Below, in pieces: positions 1-7,108 of a DNA stretch of 8,965 nucleotides (the first letter of the stretch is position 1; each line of letters starts with the position of its first letter). The stretch is from Calditrichota bacterium (GTDB lineage Bacteria > Zhuqueibacterota > Zhuqueibacteria > Oleimicrobiales > Geothermoviventaceae). Where the stretch lies: assembly GCA_013152765.1 (NCBI GenBank), contig JAADFT010000176.1, forward strand, positions 1 through 8,965, read 5' to 3'. The translations under genes were made by a program, and so were the position numbers. The notes under the pieces are model-generated. The model made no database searches, was not told where the DNA came from, and saw nothing but the letters and a program-made list of their open reading frames with translations.

Positions 1-999
1 GATCTGGAGACGGACCACAAGCCGGAGCACTACGGCCTTGCCGAGTGGTACGTCGGCACGCGTGGGGGCGCCGGGGACCACGCCGCCATGGTCCTGGGCA
101 AACGGAGGCACATTTTGCACCTGCAGTTCTTCCCCATTCGCTACCAGCACGTGCCCCTGCCGCCCGGCTACGCTGTGGTGGCCATCAACTCGTTGCACTC
201 GGCTGCCAAGAGCGACGGCGTTCGCCACGTGTTCAACGAGAAGATCGTCGCGTACGAAATCGGTTTTCGCCTGATCCGCAAGAATCATCCGGAATTTGCC
301 GACCGGCTCCATCACCTGCGCGACGTGAACGCTGCCAACCTCGGGATCAGTCAGGCCGACATCTACCGGTTGCTGCGGGAACTGCCCATGACCATTTCGC
401 GGGCTGAGGCGGTGGCCAGGCTCGGGGACGAAGCCAAGCCGCTGGAACGGTTGCTCAGAATGCACCCCGAGCCGATGACGGGTTACGAGGTGCGCGGTGT
501 GTGCTTCTTCGGATTGGCCGAATGCGACCGCGGCGAGCTGGCAGCGGAGTTGCTGGCTTCGGGCCGGATGCACGAGTTCGGGCGGCTGATGTACATCTCG
601 CACGACGGCGACCGAATCGCACGGCGCAACGCCGAAGGGTACCGCCCCTGGAATGCCCCCGTAGACGACGCGGCCTTAGATGCGCTGATCGAACTTTCTG
701 AAAGCGCAAATCCCCTGGATCGAGAACAGGCACGCCTGGCCTACCAGCCGGGTGGCTACCGTTGCAGCGTGCTCGAGCTGGACGAAATCGTCGACATCGC
801 CAGACGCGTGGAAGGCGTCGTGGGTGCCGGGCTCACCGGGGCCGGACTCGGCGGCATGGTGCTGGCTCTGACGGAGGCCGAAGCTGCCCCACGCCTGCTC
901 GAGGTGCTGAAAGAACGCTACTACGCGCCCCGCGGTCTGGAGCCCGCTGCCGAGGTGTGTCTGCCAAGTGCAGGCGCTGGATTCTTGGCGGCGCCCTGA
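1..999 (+). CDS. Galactokinase-like GHMP-family sugar kinase, 5' end outside window
   Basis: The reading frame is open from base 1 to a TGA at 997-999, giving 332 visible C-terminal residues. An internal ATG at 88 is not the start, because conserved sequence continues upstream of it. Visible residues 15-30 read EWYVGTRGGAGDHAAM, which matches the GHMP/galactokinase block where the catalytic base Asp lies (here Asp26), just after the position of the missing N-terminal and ATP-binding motifs. Near the C-terminus, GAGLTGAGLGG (823-855) is the glycine-rich GHMP motif 3, and GRMHEFGRLMYISHDGDR resembles the galactokinase helix with its S-H-D. Known family role: ATP-dependent phosphorylation of galactose or a related sugar in the cytoplasm. 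The exact sugar cannot be read here; N-acetylgalactosamine, arabinose or galacturonate kinases are related alternatives. The aminotransferase start follows 123 bp downstream on the same strand, so the two may be co-transcribed. Confidence 0.82.
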   Translation, partial: DLETDHKPEHYGLAEWYVGTRGGAGDHAAMVLGKRRHILHLQFFPIRYQHVPLPPGYAVVAINSLHSAAKSDGVRHVFNEKIVAYEIGFRLIRKNHPEFADRLHHLRDVNAANLGISQADIYRLLRELPMTISRAEAVARLGDEAKPLERLLRMHPEPMTGYEVRGVCFFGLAECDRGELAAELLASGRMHEFGRLMYISHDGDRIARRNAEGYRPWNAPVDDAALDALIELSESANPLDREQARLAYQPGGYRCSVLELDEIVDIARRVEGVVGAGLTGAGLGGMVLALTEAEAAPRLLEVLKERYYAPRGLEPAAEVCLPSAGAGFLAAP

Positions 1000-1108
1000 G
1001 GCGTTTCGGGCTGGCTTCTTTCGCTGGCGCAGAAAGCGAAGCGGCGTGAGGGTCGCTGTTCGTTGAGCATCCACGGTAGAAGGCGGGTGGTTGTGCAGTT
1101 GTTTTGCT

Positions 1109-1115
1109 GAGGAGG
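1109..1115 (+). promoter_or_regulatory. Shine-Dalgarno site that fixes the aminotransferase start
   Basis: GAGGAGG lies 7 nt before the ATG at 1123. It supports ATG 1123 as the true start. The TTG at 1104, which is in frame with the main body of the gene, sits before this site and has no ribosome binding site of its own. This placement is what exposes the frameshift described for the gene. Confidence 0.85.
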
Positions 1116-1122
1116 TCCTCAG

Positions 1123-2210
1123 ATGGAAACGTACGCGATCCCCATGGTTCCGGGACCGACCAGCGTTGCGCCGAGGTTCTGGCTGCCTACCAGAAAAATT
1201 ACGGTTCGCCCGACCTGGAGCCTGAGTACTACGAACTCTACGAGAAGACGGAAAAGCAGCTACAGGAGCTCCTGCGCACGAAAAATCGTGTAGCCATCAT
1301 GTCGGGCGAGGCCATGGTTGTGCTCTGGGGCGCACTGAAGAGCACGCTGAAGCCCGGCGACCGCGTAGTGTCGGTGGCAACTGGTGTTTTTGGCTACGGA
1401 ATTGCCGACATGGCCCGTGCCTGTGGCGCTGACGTCACGCTGGTTGGCTTCGACTACGACGAAATTGCAGATCCCGGGCGTGTTGAGGAGGTGGTTCGCA
1501 AGGTGCGCCCAAAGATGGTGACGGCGGTGCACTGCGAAACACCCTCGGGCACGCTGAACCCGGTGGCGGAGATTGGCGAGATCGTTCGTCGCTACGAGGT
1601 GCCACTGTACTACGTGGATGCCGTGTCGAGCGCTGCGGGTGCACCGCTGGAAGTGGACGCGTGGGGCATCGATCTTTGTCTGGTGGGTACGCAGAAGGCG
1701 CTTTCCGCCGTGCCGGATCTGGGGATTGTGAGCGTCAGCGAGCGAGCCTGGCGTGAGGTCGAAGAGGTTGGCTACCAGGGGTACGACGCTCTGGAGCCGT
1801 TCGAAACAGCTCTCGAGAAGCGCTGGTTTCCGTACACGCCGAACTGGCATGGCCTGGCAGCGCTGGACGTGGCCGTGTCACGCATCCTGGATGAGGGGCT
1901 CGAAAACGTCTGGCAGCGGCACCAGACCGCTGCGCAGATTTGTCGGGATGGTTTGCGGCGGCTCGGTCTGGAACTTTACCCGCGGGAAGAGTCGGCCTGC
2001 TCGCCGACGGTAACCGCGGTGAAGGTGCCAAAGGGTCTCACGTGGTCCGAACTCGACCGCCGCCTGCGCGAACGGGGCATGGTGGTCGGTGGCTCGCTGG
2101 GACCGCTCTCGGGGCTGGTTTTCCGACTCGGCCACATGGGGCGCCAGGCTAACCCTGCACTCGTGGAGAAGGCGCTGGCGGTGTTGGAGGAAGTTGTGTG
2201 GAGTTCCTGA
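1123..2210 (+). CDS. Class V PLP-dependent aminotransferase (alanine-glyoxylate/serine-pyruvate type), frameshifted at codon 17/18
   Basis: The N-terminus from ATG 1123 reads METYAIPMVPGPTSVAP, the typical opening of this family (PGPxxxxP). After CCG at 1171-1173 the conserved continuation EVLAAYQKNYGSPDLEPEYY is found only one frame over, starting with GAG at 1173-1175. One base, most simply a G (CCGAGG for CCGGAGG), is missing. Restored, the protein has 362 residues, the normal size. Family marks in restored numbering are CETPSGT (about 138-144), the cofactor-contacting Asp in YVDAVSS (166), and the PLP-binding Lys192 in GTQKAL (AAG at 1695-1697), followed by a degenerate PDLG. Such enzymes move amino groups from alanine, serine or pyridoxamine to glyoxylate or pyruvate; the substrate here is unknown. 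Translation from TTG 1104 would give a 368-residue product with an unrelated N-terminus. The gene is either a sequencing error or a recent pseudogene. Confidence 0.85.
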
Positions 2211-2281
2211 CAGGGGACGCCGAGCGGAAGGTCGCGTTTTCGCCGCGGCTGGGATCCCGGGGGGCGATCCAGACCAGGACC

Positions 2282-2304
2282 GGGTGAGGGTAACTGGGAC
2301 CGGG
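2282..2304 (+). other. Putative G-quadruplex motif after the aminotransferase gene
   Basis: Four GGG runs (2282-2284, 2288-2290, 2296-2298, 2302-2304) are separated by loops of 3, 5 and 3 bases, fitting the canonical G3N1-7 pattern. They lie on the plus strand, so they would be present in the aminotransferase transcript, about 70 nt after its stop codon. A further G6 run lies shortly upstream, near 2260. Whether it folds or has a role is not shown. Confidence 0.5.
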
Positions 2305-2366
2305 CGGCACTCTGAACTGGCTCGGGCTCGACCTGCTGAATGCCCAGCCTTCAGTCAGCCAGAGGG

Positions 2367-2386
2367 CGGTGGAATTTTCTCCACCG
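2367..2386 (+). terminator. Small perfect hairpin, possible weak plus-strand terminator
   Basis: CGGTGGA (2367-2373) and TCCACCG (2380-2386) are exact inverted repeats with a 6-base loop ATTTTC. The hairpin lies 157 bp after the aminotransferase stop. It is not followed by a run of T on either strand, so it is not a convincing intrinsic terminator. It might be a processing or 3'-end-protecting stem for the plus-strand transcript. Confidence 0.3.
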
Positions 2387-2482
2387 TACCGTCTGAATTC
2401 GAGGAAGGCCCCCTTGTGCGAACGGAACTCTGCCGGGGAAACCTGATCCTGCGGCGCCAGAATCTACCTGCGTTTCGGAGTC

Positions 2483-2522
2483 AAAAAACGGCGCGAGTTC
2501 TCTGAAAAGGAGAACCCGCGCC
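2483..2522 (-). terminator. Rho-independent terminator of the GH20 transcription unit
   Basis: A 13-bp stem (GGCGCG-A-GTTCTC at 2490-2502, GAGAAC-C-CGCGCC at 2510-2522) encloses a 7-base loop. On the minus strand it is followed, after one base, by six T (complement of AAAAAA at 2483-2488). It starts 27 bases after the GH20 stop codon. The single imperfect position is A-C on the plus strand but becomes a G-U pair in minus-strand RNA, so the stem is fully paired only in the direction of GH20 transcription. This fixes the orientation. Confidence 0.92.
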
Positions 2523-2549
2523 CTGAGACTGATCTCGCCCTGGGAACAC

Positions 2550-5135
2550 CTACTCGAACTTGACCACTTCGTGGTGGTACCCGTCTTTTTGCAGCGTGGC
2601 GCCGAGCAGGCGAACTGCGAAGCCCCACGACCCGCCAAGCTGATCGATTTTCAGGAGAATTCGGTTGGTCCCGGCCTGGAGCTGAATGGGTACCGTGTCT
2701 TCGTCGATGGTCAGGCCGCGTCCCTGTCGGTGCACGTACACGCGATGCCCGTTCAGGTAAACCTTCACGCCGTCGTTGCTGCCGACGAGCAGTGCCGTCT
2801 GGCGCGCCTCAGGTGACTCCACTTCGCAGTAAGCGTACGCAACCGACGAAGGGTTTTCGCCGAGCAGTTTGGCCAGATCCACGACGTCGTTTTCAGCTTC
2901 CACAAACTGCCAGGCAACGGTGCGACCGTCGGGTGTTTTCACCTGGTCCCCAACCTTGGGCTGCACGGAGGCCTCGCCGCCGACGTCGCTCAGGAAATCG
3001 ACGTCCAGGCGGGAAGTCTTGCCCGGGGGCAGCTTCTCGTCCGCCAGCGTGAACGGACCACAGATTAGCCACCCGGTGAGAAAGTCTCCCCTCAGTTTAC
3101 GGATGTCCAGCCGGATGTCGCGTGGGGCCGGAATGGTTTGACCTTTTTCCCAGTCGGCGATGGCTCGGCCGAGCCAGTTCTGCACCTGCTGAAGTTCCGC
3201 CAGCCGACGGTCGTACTTCGCCAGGTTGTTTTCCAGCCACCACATCCGGTTCTCCGCGAGCCAGAGACGCTCGTATTCCTGTTTCAAACGCACAAGCCCT
3301 GCCACGATCCCGCCAATTGCCCGATGGGCTGCTCGCAGATGTTCGCCAACTTCTGGCGAGCTGAGAGGGGCCAGGCATGCCTCCCGGTACTCCTGGGCCG
3401 CCGTGACGACGGCCTGGCGCATTTTGGGAATGAAGGCAACGCGTTCTGCGGCGAAACGGATGTAATCTGCGTCGAGCGCGTAGTGCGTTGGTTTGGCCCT
3501 GGCCACCGCCTGCAAAACAGCCTGAGCGCGCTGGACCACCGGTTCCCAACCGGCCAAACCCACGGCCAGTTTTTGCCCTTTTTCCGGCAGAATCGGTTTC
3601 CAGAAGACGCGGTTGTTCAGGCCTTCCACAACGCTGTAGCTCGGAATCTCGGCGAAAGTCTCGATGGCCTGACCGATGCCATTGGTTCGGTCGCCGTACA
3701 CGGCCGCGGCGAGCCGTCGGGCGAATGTGGTGTCGTCCAGCGCCCCGGGGTTCCAGGCCTGCTCAGCCCCGTAGGCGATGCCGTACCACGTGGTCGAGAA
3801 GAGGCTCTCGCCGTCGTCGAACCAGGCCGTGTTCAACATGCCGATGGCTCCTTCCGCCACGCCGTCTCGCACGTAATTGTGAATGTTGATGCGCGCGACG
3901 GCGAAATTCGGGAAAATCCGGCTCCAGCAGGACACGCCGGGGCAAACCATCACGTCGAAACCAGCTTTGCGGAACGGCCGAATTGCCGACACGAAAGAAT
4001 CTCGGGCGCTGTACCCCCAGGACAACATGATCGTGTCGTGGTAGATCTGAGGGATGATTTCCGGGTGTCGGAGGGCGATGTCGCCCCACATCATCATCCG
4101 TTTGCCGTACTTGGCGAGCTCGTCGTGCAGCCAGTTCAGGTGTTTCGCGTACACCCAGGCGATTCCGTGTTCTTCCACCATTTTCTTGGAGGCCCCGGTG
4201 CCAAGCCCCCACGTTTCGTCGCAATTGACGTTGAAAAGCTTTGCCGGGTAGGCGGGGGCAATTTCTCCGAGGATGTCGGCGAGGAGCTGGTAGGACTCTT
4301 TGAGGGCGGGCGAAAGGACCCAGTCGTTTTCACCGAGCGCCTCGAACTTGGGGTACTTAAGGATGTTGCGGAAGTGGCCGAACGACTGGAAGTTGCCCAC
4401 CAGGGTCACGTGGTACTTGCGGGCGTAATCCGAAAGTTCGCGCACGTCCTCAGCGGTGAGGGATCCTCCAGCCGGGGCAAAATCGGGGTGCGACTTCGTG
4501 CGGAAAATGTGTTCCGTGTAGTAAGTGGTCATGTTGAGCTTCAGCTCGGCGAGGCGGCGGATTTCCTTCTTCAGGAATTCCTTCGTGCGCACAGGACCAC
4601 GGCTGAGGTCGTCCTGTTGTCCCCGGTACGGCAGCGCCGGGTAGTCGCGGATCCGCACGCACGGGATTTTGTTTCCGACGGCGTTCCCGCGGACGAGCTG
4701 CTTCAACGTCTGCACTCCGTAGAATAACCCGGTGGACGTGTTGGCCGTCACCAGGATTCGCTTTGGAGTCACGACCAGCAGGTAGCCCTCGCTGCCGAGC
4801 GTTTCGTCCGGAACTGCCTTTGCCTTGCGGCAGATCTCGACCAGGTCCTCATCTCGCGAGGGCAAAATCAGGTAGATTTGCCGCTTTGCTGTGCCGTAAG
4901 GGAGCTTCACACCCAGATCCTGCTCGATTTCCTCTTGGAGAAGCTGCGCAGCAAAGCGGTCGTCCTCCGTTGCGGCTTTCCCCAGCACGAGTCCAACTCG
5001 CCCCGGTTCGAACACGAACCACCCCCGATGCCGCTTTACCTCAACGGGTTTGGGGACGAGGTTGAGATCGCGCGGGCGGGCCCACACGGACGACGCCAGC
5101 AAGAGCACGATCACCGGCACTGTCGCTCGTCGCAT
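2550..5135 (-). CDS. Secreted GH20-family beta-N-acetylhexosaminidase-like glycosidase, multidomain
   Basis: The product has 861 residues and is intact. ATG at 5135 is chosen because AGGAGG (5149-5144) lies 8 nt before it; the in-frame GTG at 5144 overlaps that site. Residues 1-19 form a signal peptide ending VWA. Residues about 25-160 look like the N-terminal GH20b domain, and about 165-500 like the GH20 TIM barrel, with the catalytic Asp306-Glu307 pair in NVNCDETWGLG and the barrel motifs MMMWGDI (about 347-353), LSWGY (371-375) and LNTAWFDDG (about 434-442). Residues about 500-690 are helical and charged (LWLAENRMWWLENNLAKYD near 624-642). Residues about 690-861 are a beta-sandwich-like module with GWLICGPF and VGSNDGVKVYLNGHRVYV, probably carbohydrate-binding. 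Known family chemistry is removal of terminal GlcNAc or GalNAc by substrate-assisted catalysis; the actual substrate is unknown. It is the second gene of a unit that begins with the debranching-like gene, 91 bp upstream. Confidence 0.88.
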   Translation of the reverse strand: MRRATVPVIVLLLASSVWARPRDLNLVPKPVEVKRHRGWFVFEPGRVGLVLGKAATEDDRFAAQLLQEEIEQDLGVKLPYGTAKRQIYLILPSRDEDLVEICRKAKAVPDETLGSEGYLLVVTPKRILVTANTSTGLFYGVQTLKQLVRGNAVGNKIPCVRIRDYPALPYRGQQDDLSRGPVRTKEFLKKEIRRLAELKLNMTTYYTEHIFRTKSHPDFAPAGGSLTAEDVRELSDYARKYHVTLVGNFQSFGHFRNILKYPKFEALGENDWVLSPALKESYQLLADILGEIAPAYPAKLFNVNCDETWGLGTGASKKMVEEHGIAWVYAKHLNWLHDELAKYGKRMMMWGDIALRHPEIIPQIYHDTIMLSWGYSARDSFVSAIRPFRKAGFDVMVCPGVSCWSRIFPNFAVARINIHNYVRDGVAEGAIGMLNTAWFDDGESLFSTTWYGIAYGAEQAWNPGALDDTTFARRLAAAVYGDRTNGIGQAIETFAEIPSYSVVEGLNNRVFWKPILPEKGQKLAVGLAGWEPVVQRAQAVLQAVARAKPTHYALDADYIRFAAERVAFIPKMRQAVVTAAQEYREACLAPLSSPEVGEHLRAAHRAIGGIVAGLVRLKQEYERLWLAENRMWWLENNLAKYDRRLAELQQVQNWLGRAIADWEKGQTIPAPRDIRLDIRKLRGDFLTGWLICGPFTLADEKLPPGKTSRLDVDFLSDVGGEASVQPKVGDQVKTPDGRTVAWQFVEAENDVVDLAKLLGENPSSVAYAYCEVESPEARQTALLVGSNDGVKVYLNGHRVYVHRQGRGLTIDEDTVPIQLQAGTNRILLKIDQLGGSWGFAVRLLGATLQKDGYHHEVVKFE

Positions 5136-5143
5136 TCCATGCA

Positions 5144-5149
5144 CCTCCT
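5144..5149 (-). promoter_or_regulatory. Shine-Dalgarno site deciding the GH20 start
   Basis: The minus strand reads AGGAGG here, with 8 nt before ATG 5135. The alternative in-frame GTG (5144-5142) shares a base with this site and cannot be served by it, so three residues (GTG, His, Gly) should be trimmed from a longest-frame prediction. The rest of the 91-bp gap (5136-5226) holds only a weak 5-bp hairpin (GGGAG/CTCCC) with no T run, which fits read-through from the upstream gene. Confidence 0.8.
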
Positions 5150-5226
5150 GTCTCTGCGTTCACACTGGCTAACCCTGTTTTTTCCGAGTCTTGCGTTCTC
5201 GGGAGAAAGCGCTCCCAATCTTGCCC

Positions 5227-6684
5227 TCACTCCCCCACAACCAACCGCACTGTTTTCTCAACGAAGCCCTCACCCGTGGCTGGAAAGAGAACGTGGAGGG
5301 TGTTTCCGGAAAGATTGCCGCCTTCTACGCGCTTTACCAGGTCGGCATTGGATACAGGGATGAGAGCGAATGTCCCGCTGCGGCCTTCCAGGCGTACAAC
5401 GAGCGTGTTTCCCTGACGGTACACGTCCAGGAACCGCACCTCGTGTGGGCGCTCGCCGAGTTGCGACGTCGTTCGCGGAGGGACGACCTCCGGTGCGGGC
5501 TGAAAGACGATTTCCACCGTGTTCTGCCCCGTCAGTTCGAATCCCACCAGAGGCTGCGTGAGGCGCGGCGTCGTGCGCACACGGACGTTCAGCGAGTTCC
5601 CGTTGACCTTGACCTGCTGCACTTTGACCCCTGGGCCCAACACCGGCGCAAACTGAAGCTGAAGACGGCCAGTGCCCCGTTCCTCGACGACCAGGCGAAG
5701 CAGGTCACGCTGACGCTGAAGGCTCAGGTCCAGGCGTGCCTTTCCGACCCGCAGGTTTCGAATCCGCACTTTAGGCCAGGTGGCTGGCAAGGCTGGCGCG
5801 AAAGTGAGGCGCCCAGCAGGAGCATCTGCCTCGAGACCCAGCAGCCCCCACAACACCGGCAGCACGTACCCGGTGGTGCTGAAACCCTGGTGCGGCACGG
5901 ACGCCTCGGGCCAGATGTGCGTTGCTCCGGAAAGCACTTCGTTTACGTGGCCCAGCGCGTTTTCGTAGACCAGGGCTACCGTGGAGCGAAGATTTTGGAC
6001 GCCGGCCTGCACCAAACCGTTCCGGAAGTCGGCGGTGGCCACCCAGCCTGTTAGAAAAGGCCACGCTGCGCCGTAGTTGTAGTTCAAAGGCTCGTAGCGC
6101 GGACTTTCGGCGGAAAGCATCCGTACGCCCCAGTCTGTGGTCACGTCCGCCCGAGCGATGCGACGTAGCGAGGTCTGGCGTCGCTCCGGTGTGCCCAGCC
6201 CCCAGAGCGCGGCCACAGCGCACCACGGCGTCACCTCGTCCACAAGTCGGCCGTCGCTGTCGAACGCGTACGCGTACTGGCGCGTGCGCGTATTCCAGAA
6301 CAGGCGGTCGAACGCCTGGTTCAGTTGCACTTCGCGTTTCTCGGCGTCGCGTGCAACCTCGGGATCGCCCAACACCTTGGCGAGGTAAGCCATGGCTTGG
6401 ACCGCGCGTGCCCACACAGCGGCCAGGTAAACGTCCGTCTGGATTCCCGTCAGCGAGCCGTACTCCAGCGCACCAAGACCAGCTGCCCGGTTGTCCATGA
6501 ACCGGTCGCCGTTTTGATCAGTTGACAGGCACCACTGGTAAGCTTTTCGTGCTGCGGGCCAGGCAACACGAGCGAAAGCTGTGTCTCCGGACTGACTCAC
6601 GTAATCTGCAAGAGCCACCAGGTAGAACGGCGTAGTGTCCGCGTGCAGAAACGCGTACGGGTAGGCTCCGAACCAGTCCAGGTA
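5227..6684 (-). CDS. C-terminal fragment of the debranching-enzyme-like gene (catalytic barrel and C-terminal beta domain)
   Basis: The frame is open back to an ATG at 6942, but family-like sequence begins only at Tyr (6684-6682) of YLDWFGAYPYAFLHADTTPFY; residues upstream of it are out-of-frame. About 485 residues follow. The barrel part includes MDNRAAGLGALEYGSLTGIQ, a TTDWGVRMLS motif, LNYNYGAAWPFLTGW and SVPHQGFSTTGYVLPVLWG. Then comes a beta-rich tail beginning near RLTFAPALPATWPKVRIRNL and ending LVVGE-stop (TGA 5229-5227). The end is clean, and the GH20 gene begins 91 bp further on. No ribosome binding site precedes 6942, so independent expression is unlikely. Confidence 0.75.
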   Translation of the reverse strand, partial: YLDWFGAYPYAFLHADTTPFYLVALADYVSQSGDTAFARVAWPAARKAYQWCLSTDQNGDRFMDNRAAGLGALEYGSLTGIQTDVYLAAVWARAVQAMAYLAKVLGDPEVARDAEKREVQLNQAFDRLFWNTRTRQYAYAFDSDGRLVDEVTPWCAVAALWGLGTPERRQTSLRRIARADVTTDWGVRMLSAESPRYEPLNYNYGAAWPFLTGWVATADFRNGLVQAGVQNLRSTVALVYENALGHVNEVLSGATHIWPEASVPHQGFSTTGYVLPVLWGLLGLEADAPAGRLTFAPALPATWPKVRIRNLRVGKARLDLSLQRQRDLLRLVVEERGTGRLQLQFAPVLGPGVKVQQVKVNGNSLNVRVRTTPRLTQPLVGFELTGQNTVEIVFQPAPEVVPPRTTSQLGERPHEVRFLDVYRQGNTLVVRLEGRSGTFALIPVSNADLVKRVEGGNLSGNTLHVLFPATGEGFVEKTVRLVVGE

Positions 6685-6685
6685 C

Positions 6686-7108
6686 CTGAGAAATTTCGTG
6701 GGGAATCTTACCGTCCTTGCGCTGGTAGCGTTGCAGGAAAGCCAAGGCCTGCCGCACAGCCTGCCAGTGGCCGAGACCTGTGAGGCTGAAGCTGTTAATG
6801 CAAGCGTCGCCTCCGAAAAACCAGCCGAAACCCGGTCGCCCACCTGTTCCGGAAGCGCCCCAACCGGCCACGAGCCCCGTGCCCAGGTCCGGGTTGGTAA
6901 CCAGCAGGTTGTCGAGGGAGACCTTGGCCCACTCGATGGCATGGTTCAGAGCGGTGTCTGGAGTCTCCAGATGGAGCGTTGTGTCCAGCAAAGCCTCGAG
7001 CTGAGCGTGGCGCCGTCGCAGGCAGCCAACGGGATCTTTTGCCAGCCTCTGGTAGGTCGCTTTGACGACTTCAAACCGCCCCTTTCCGCCTGCCAGAACG
7101 ATCGGAAA
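6686..7108 (-). pseudogene. Central fragment of the debranching-enzyme-like gene, in a shifted frame
   Basis: From the TTT at 7108 the minus strand reads FPIVLAGGKGRFEVVK, then ATYQRLAKDPVGCLRRRHAQ, then ALNHAIEWAKVSLDNLLV, GWFFGGDACINSFSLTGLG and HEISQ at 6686. These are well-conserved elements of the (alpha/alpha)6-barrel entry of debranching-type enzymes. It is offset by one frame from both flanking fragments, and has no ribosome binding site at its first internal ATG (6991), so it is not a separate gene. Confidence 0.75.

Larger units (their letters stand above)
2211..2549. other. Convergent intergenic region, no gene seen
   Basis: These 339 bases lie between the stop codons of two converging genes. 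I see no supported coding sequence: the open frames crossing it lack ribosome binding sites, extend into neighbouring genes in the wrong frame and look like no known family. It holds a G-rich four-run motif (2282-2304), a perfect 7-bp hairpin (2367-2386) and a strong minus-strand terminator (2483-2522). Bases 2387-2482 show nothing I can name. Confidence 0.7.

Noticed and set aside
1014..1042. Hairpin between the kinase and aminotransferase (GCTTC-TTTC with GAAA-GC-GAAGC)
   Set aside because: It has a two-base bulge and no T run, so it is not a convincing terminator; chance pairing is likely.
1104..1122. TTG at 1104 as the start of the aminotransferase
   Set aside because: It has no ribosome binding site and yields an N-terminus unlike the family, whereas ATG 1123 has a strong site and the expected residues in the other frame.
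3138..4727. A 529-codon plus-strand open frame opposite the GH20 gene
   Set aside because: It is exactly codon-aligned antisense to GH20, a common shadow in GC-rich DNA. It has no ribosome binding site or family-like motifs, while GH20 has clear catalytic motifs on the other strand.
5191..6054. A 287-codon plus-strand open frame opposite the debranching-like gene
   Set aside because: Antisense shadow without a ribosome binding site; the minus strand carries the recognisable barrel motifs here.
6518..6991. Separate 157-codon minus-strand gene starting at ATG 6991
   Set aside because: Its first part is the middle of the debranching-like protein and its end is out-of-frame sequence; there is no independent start signal.
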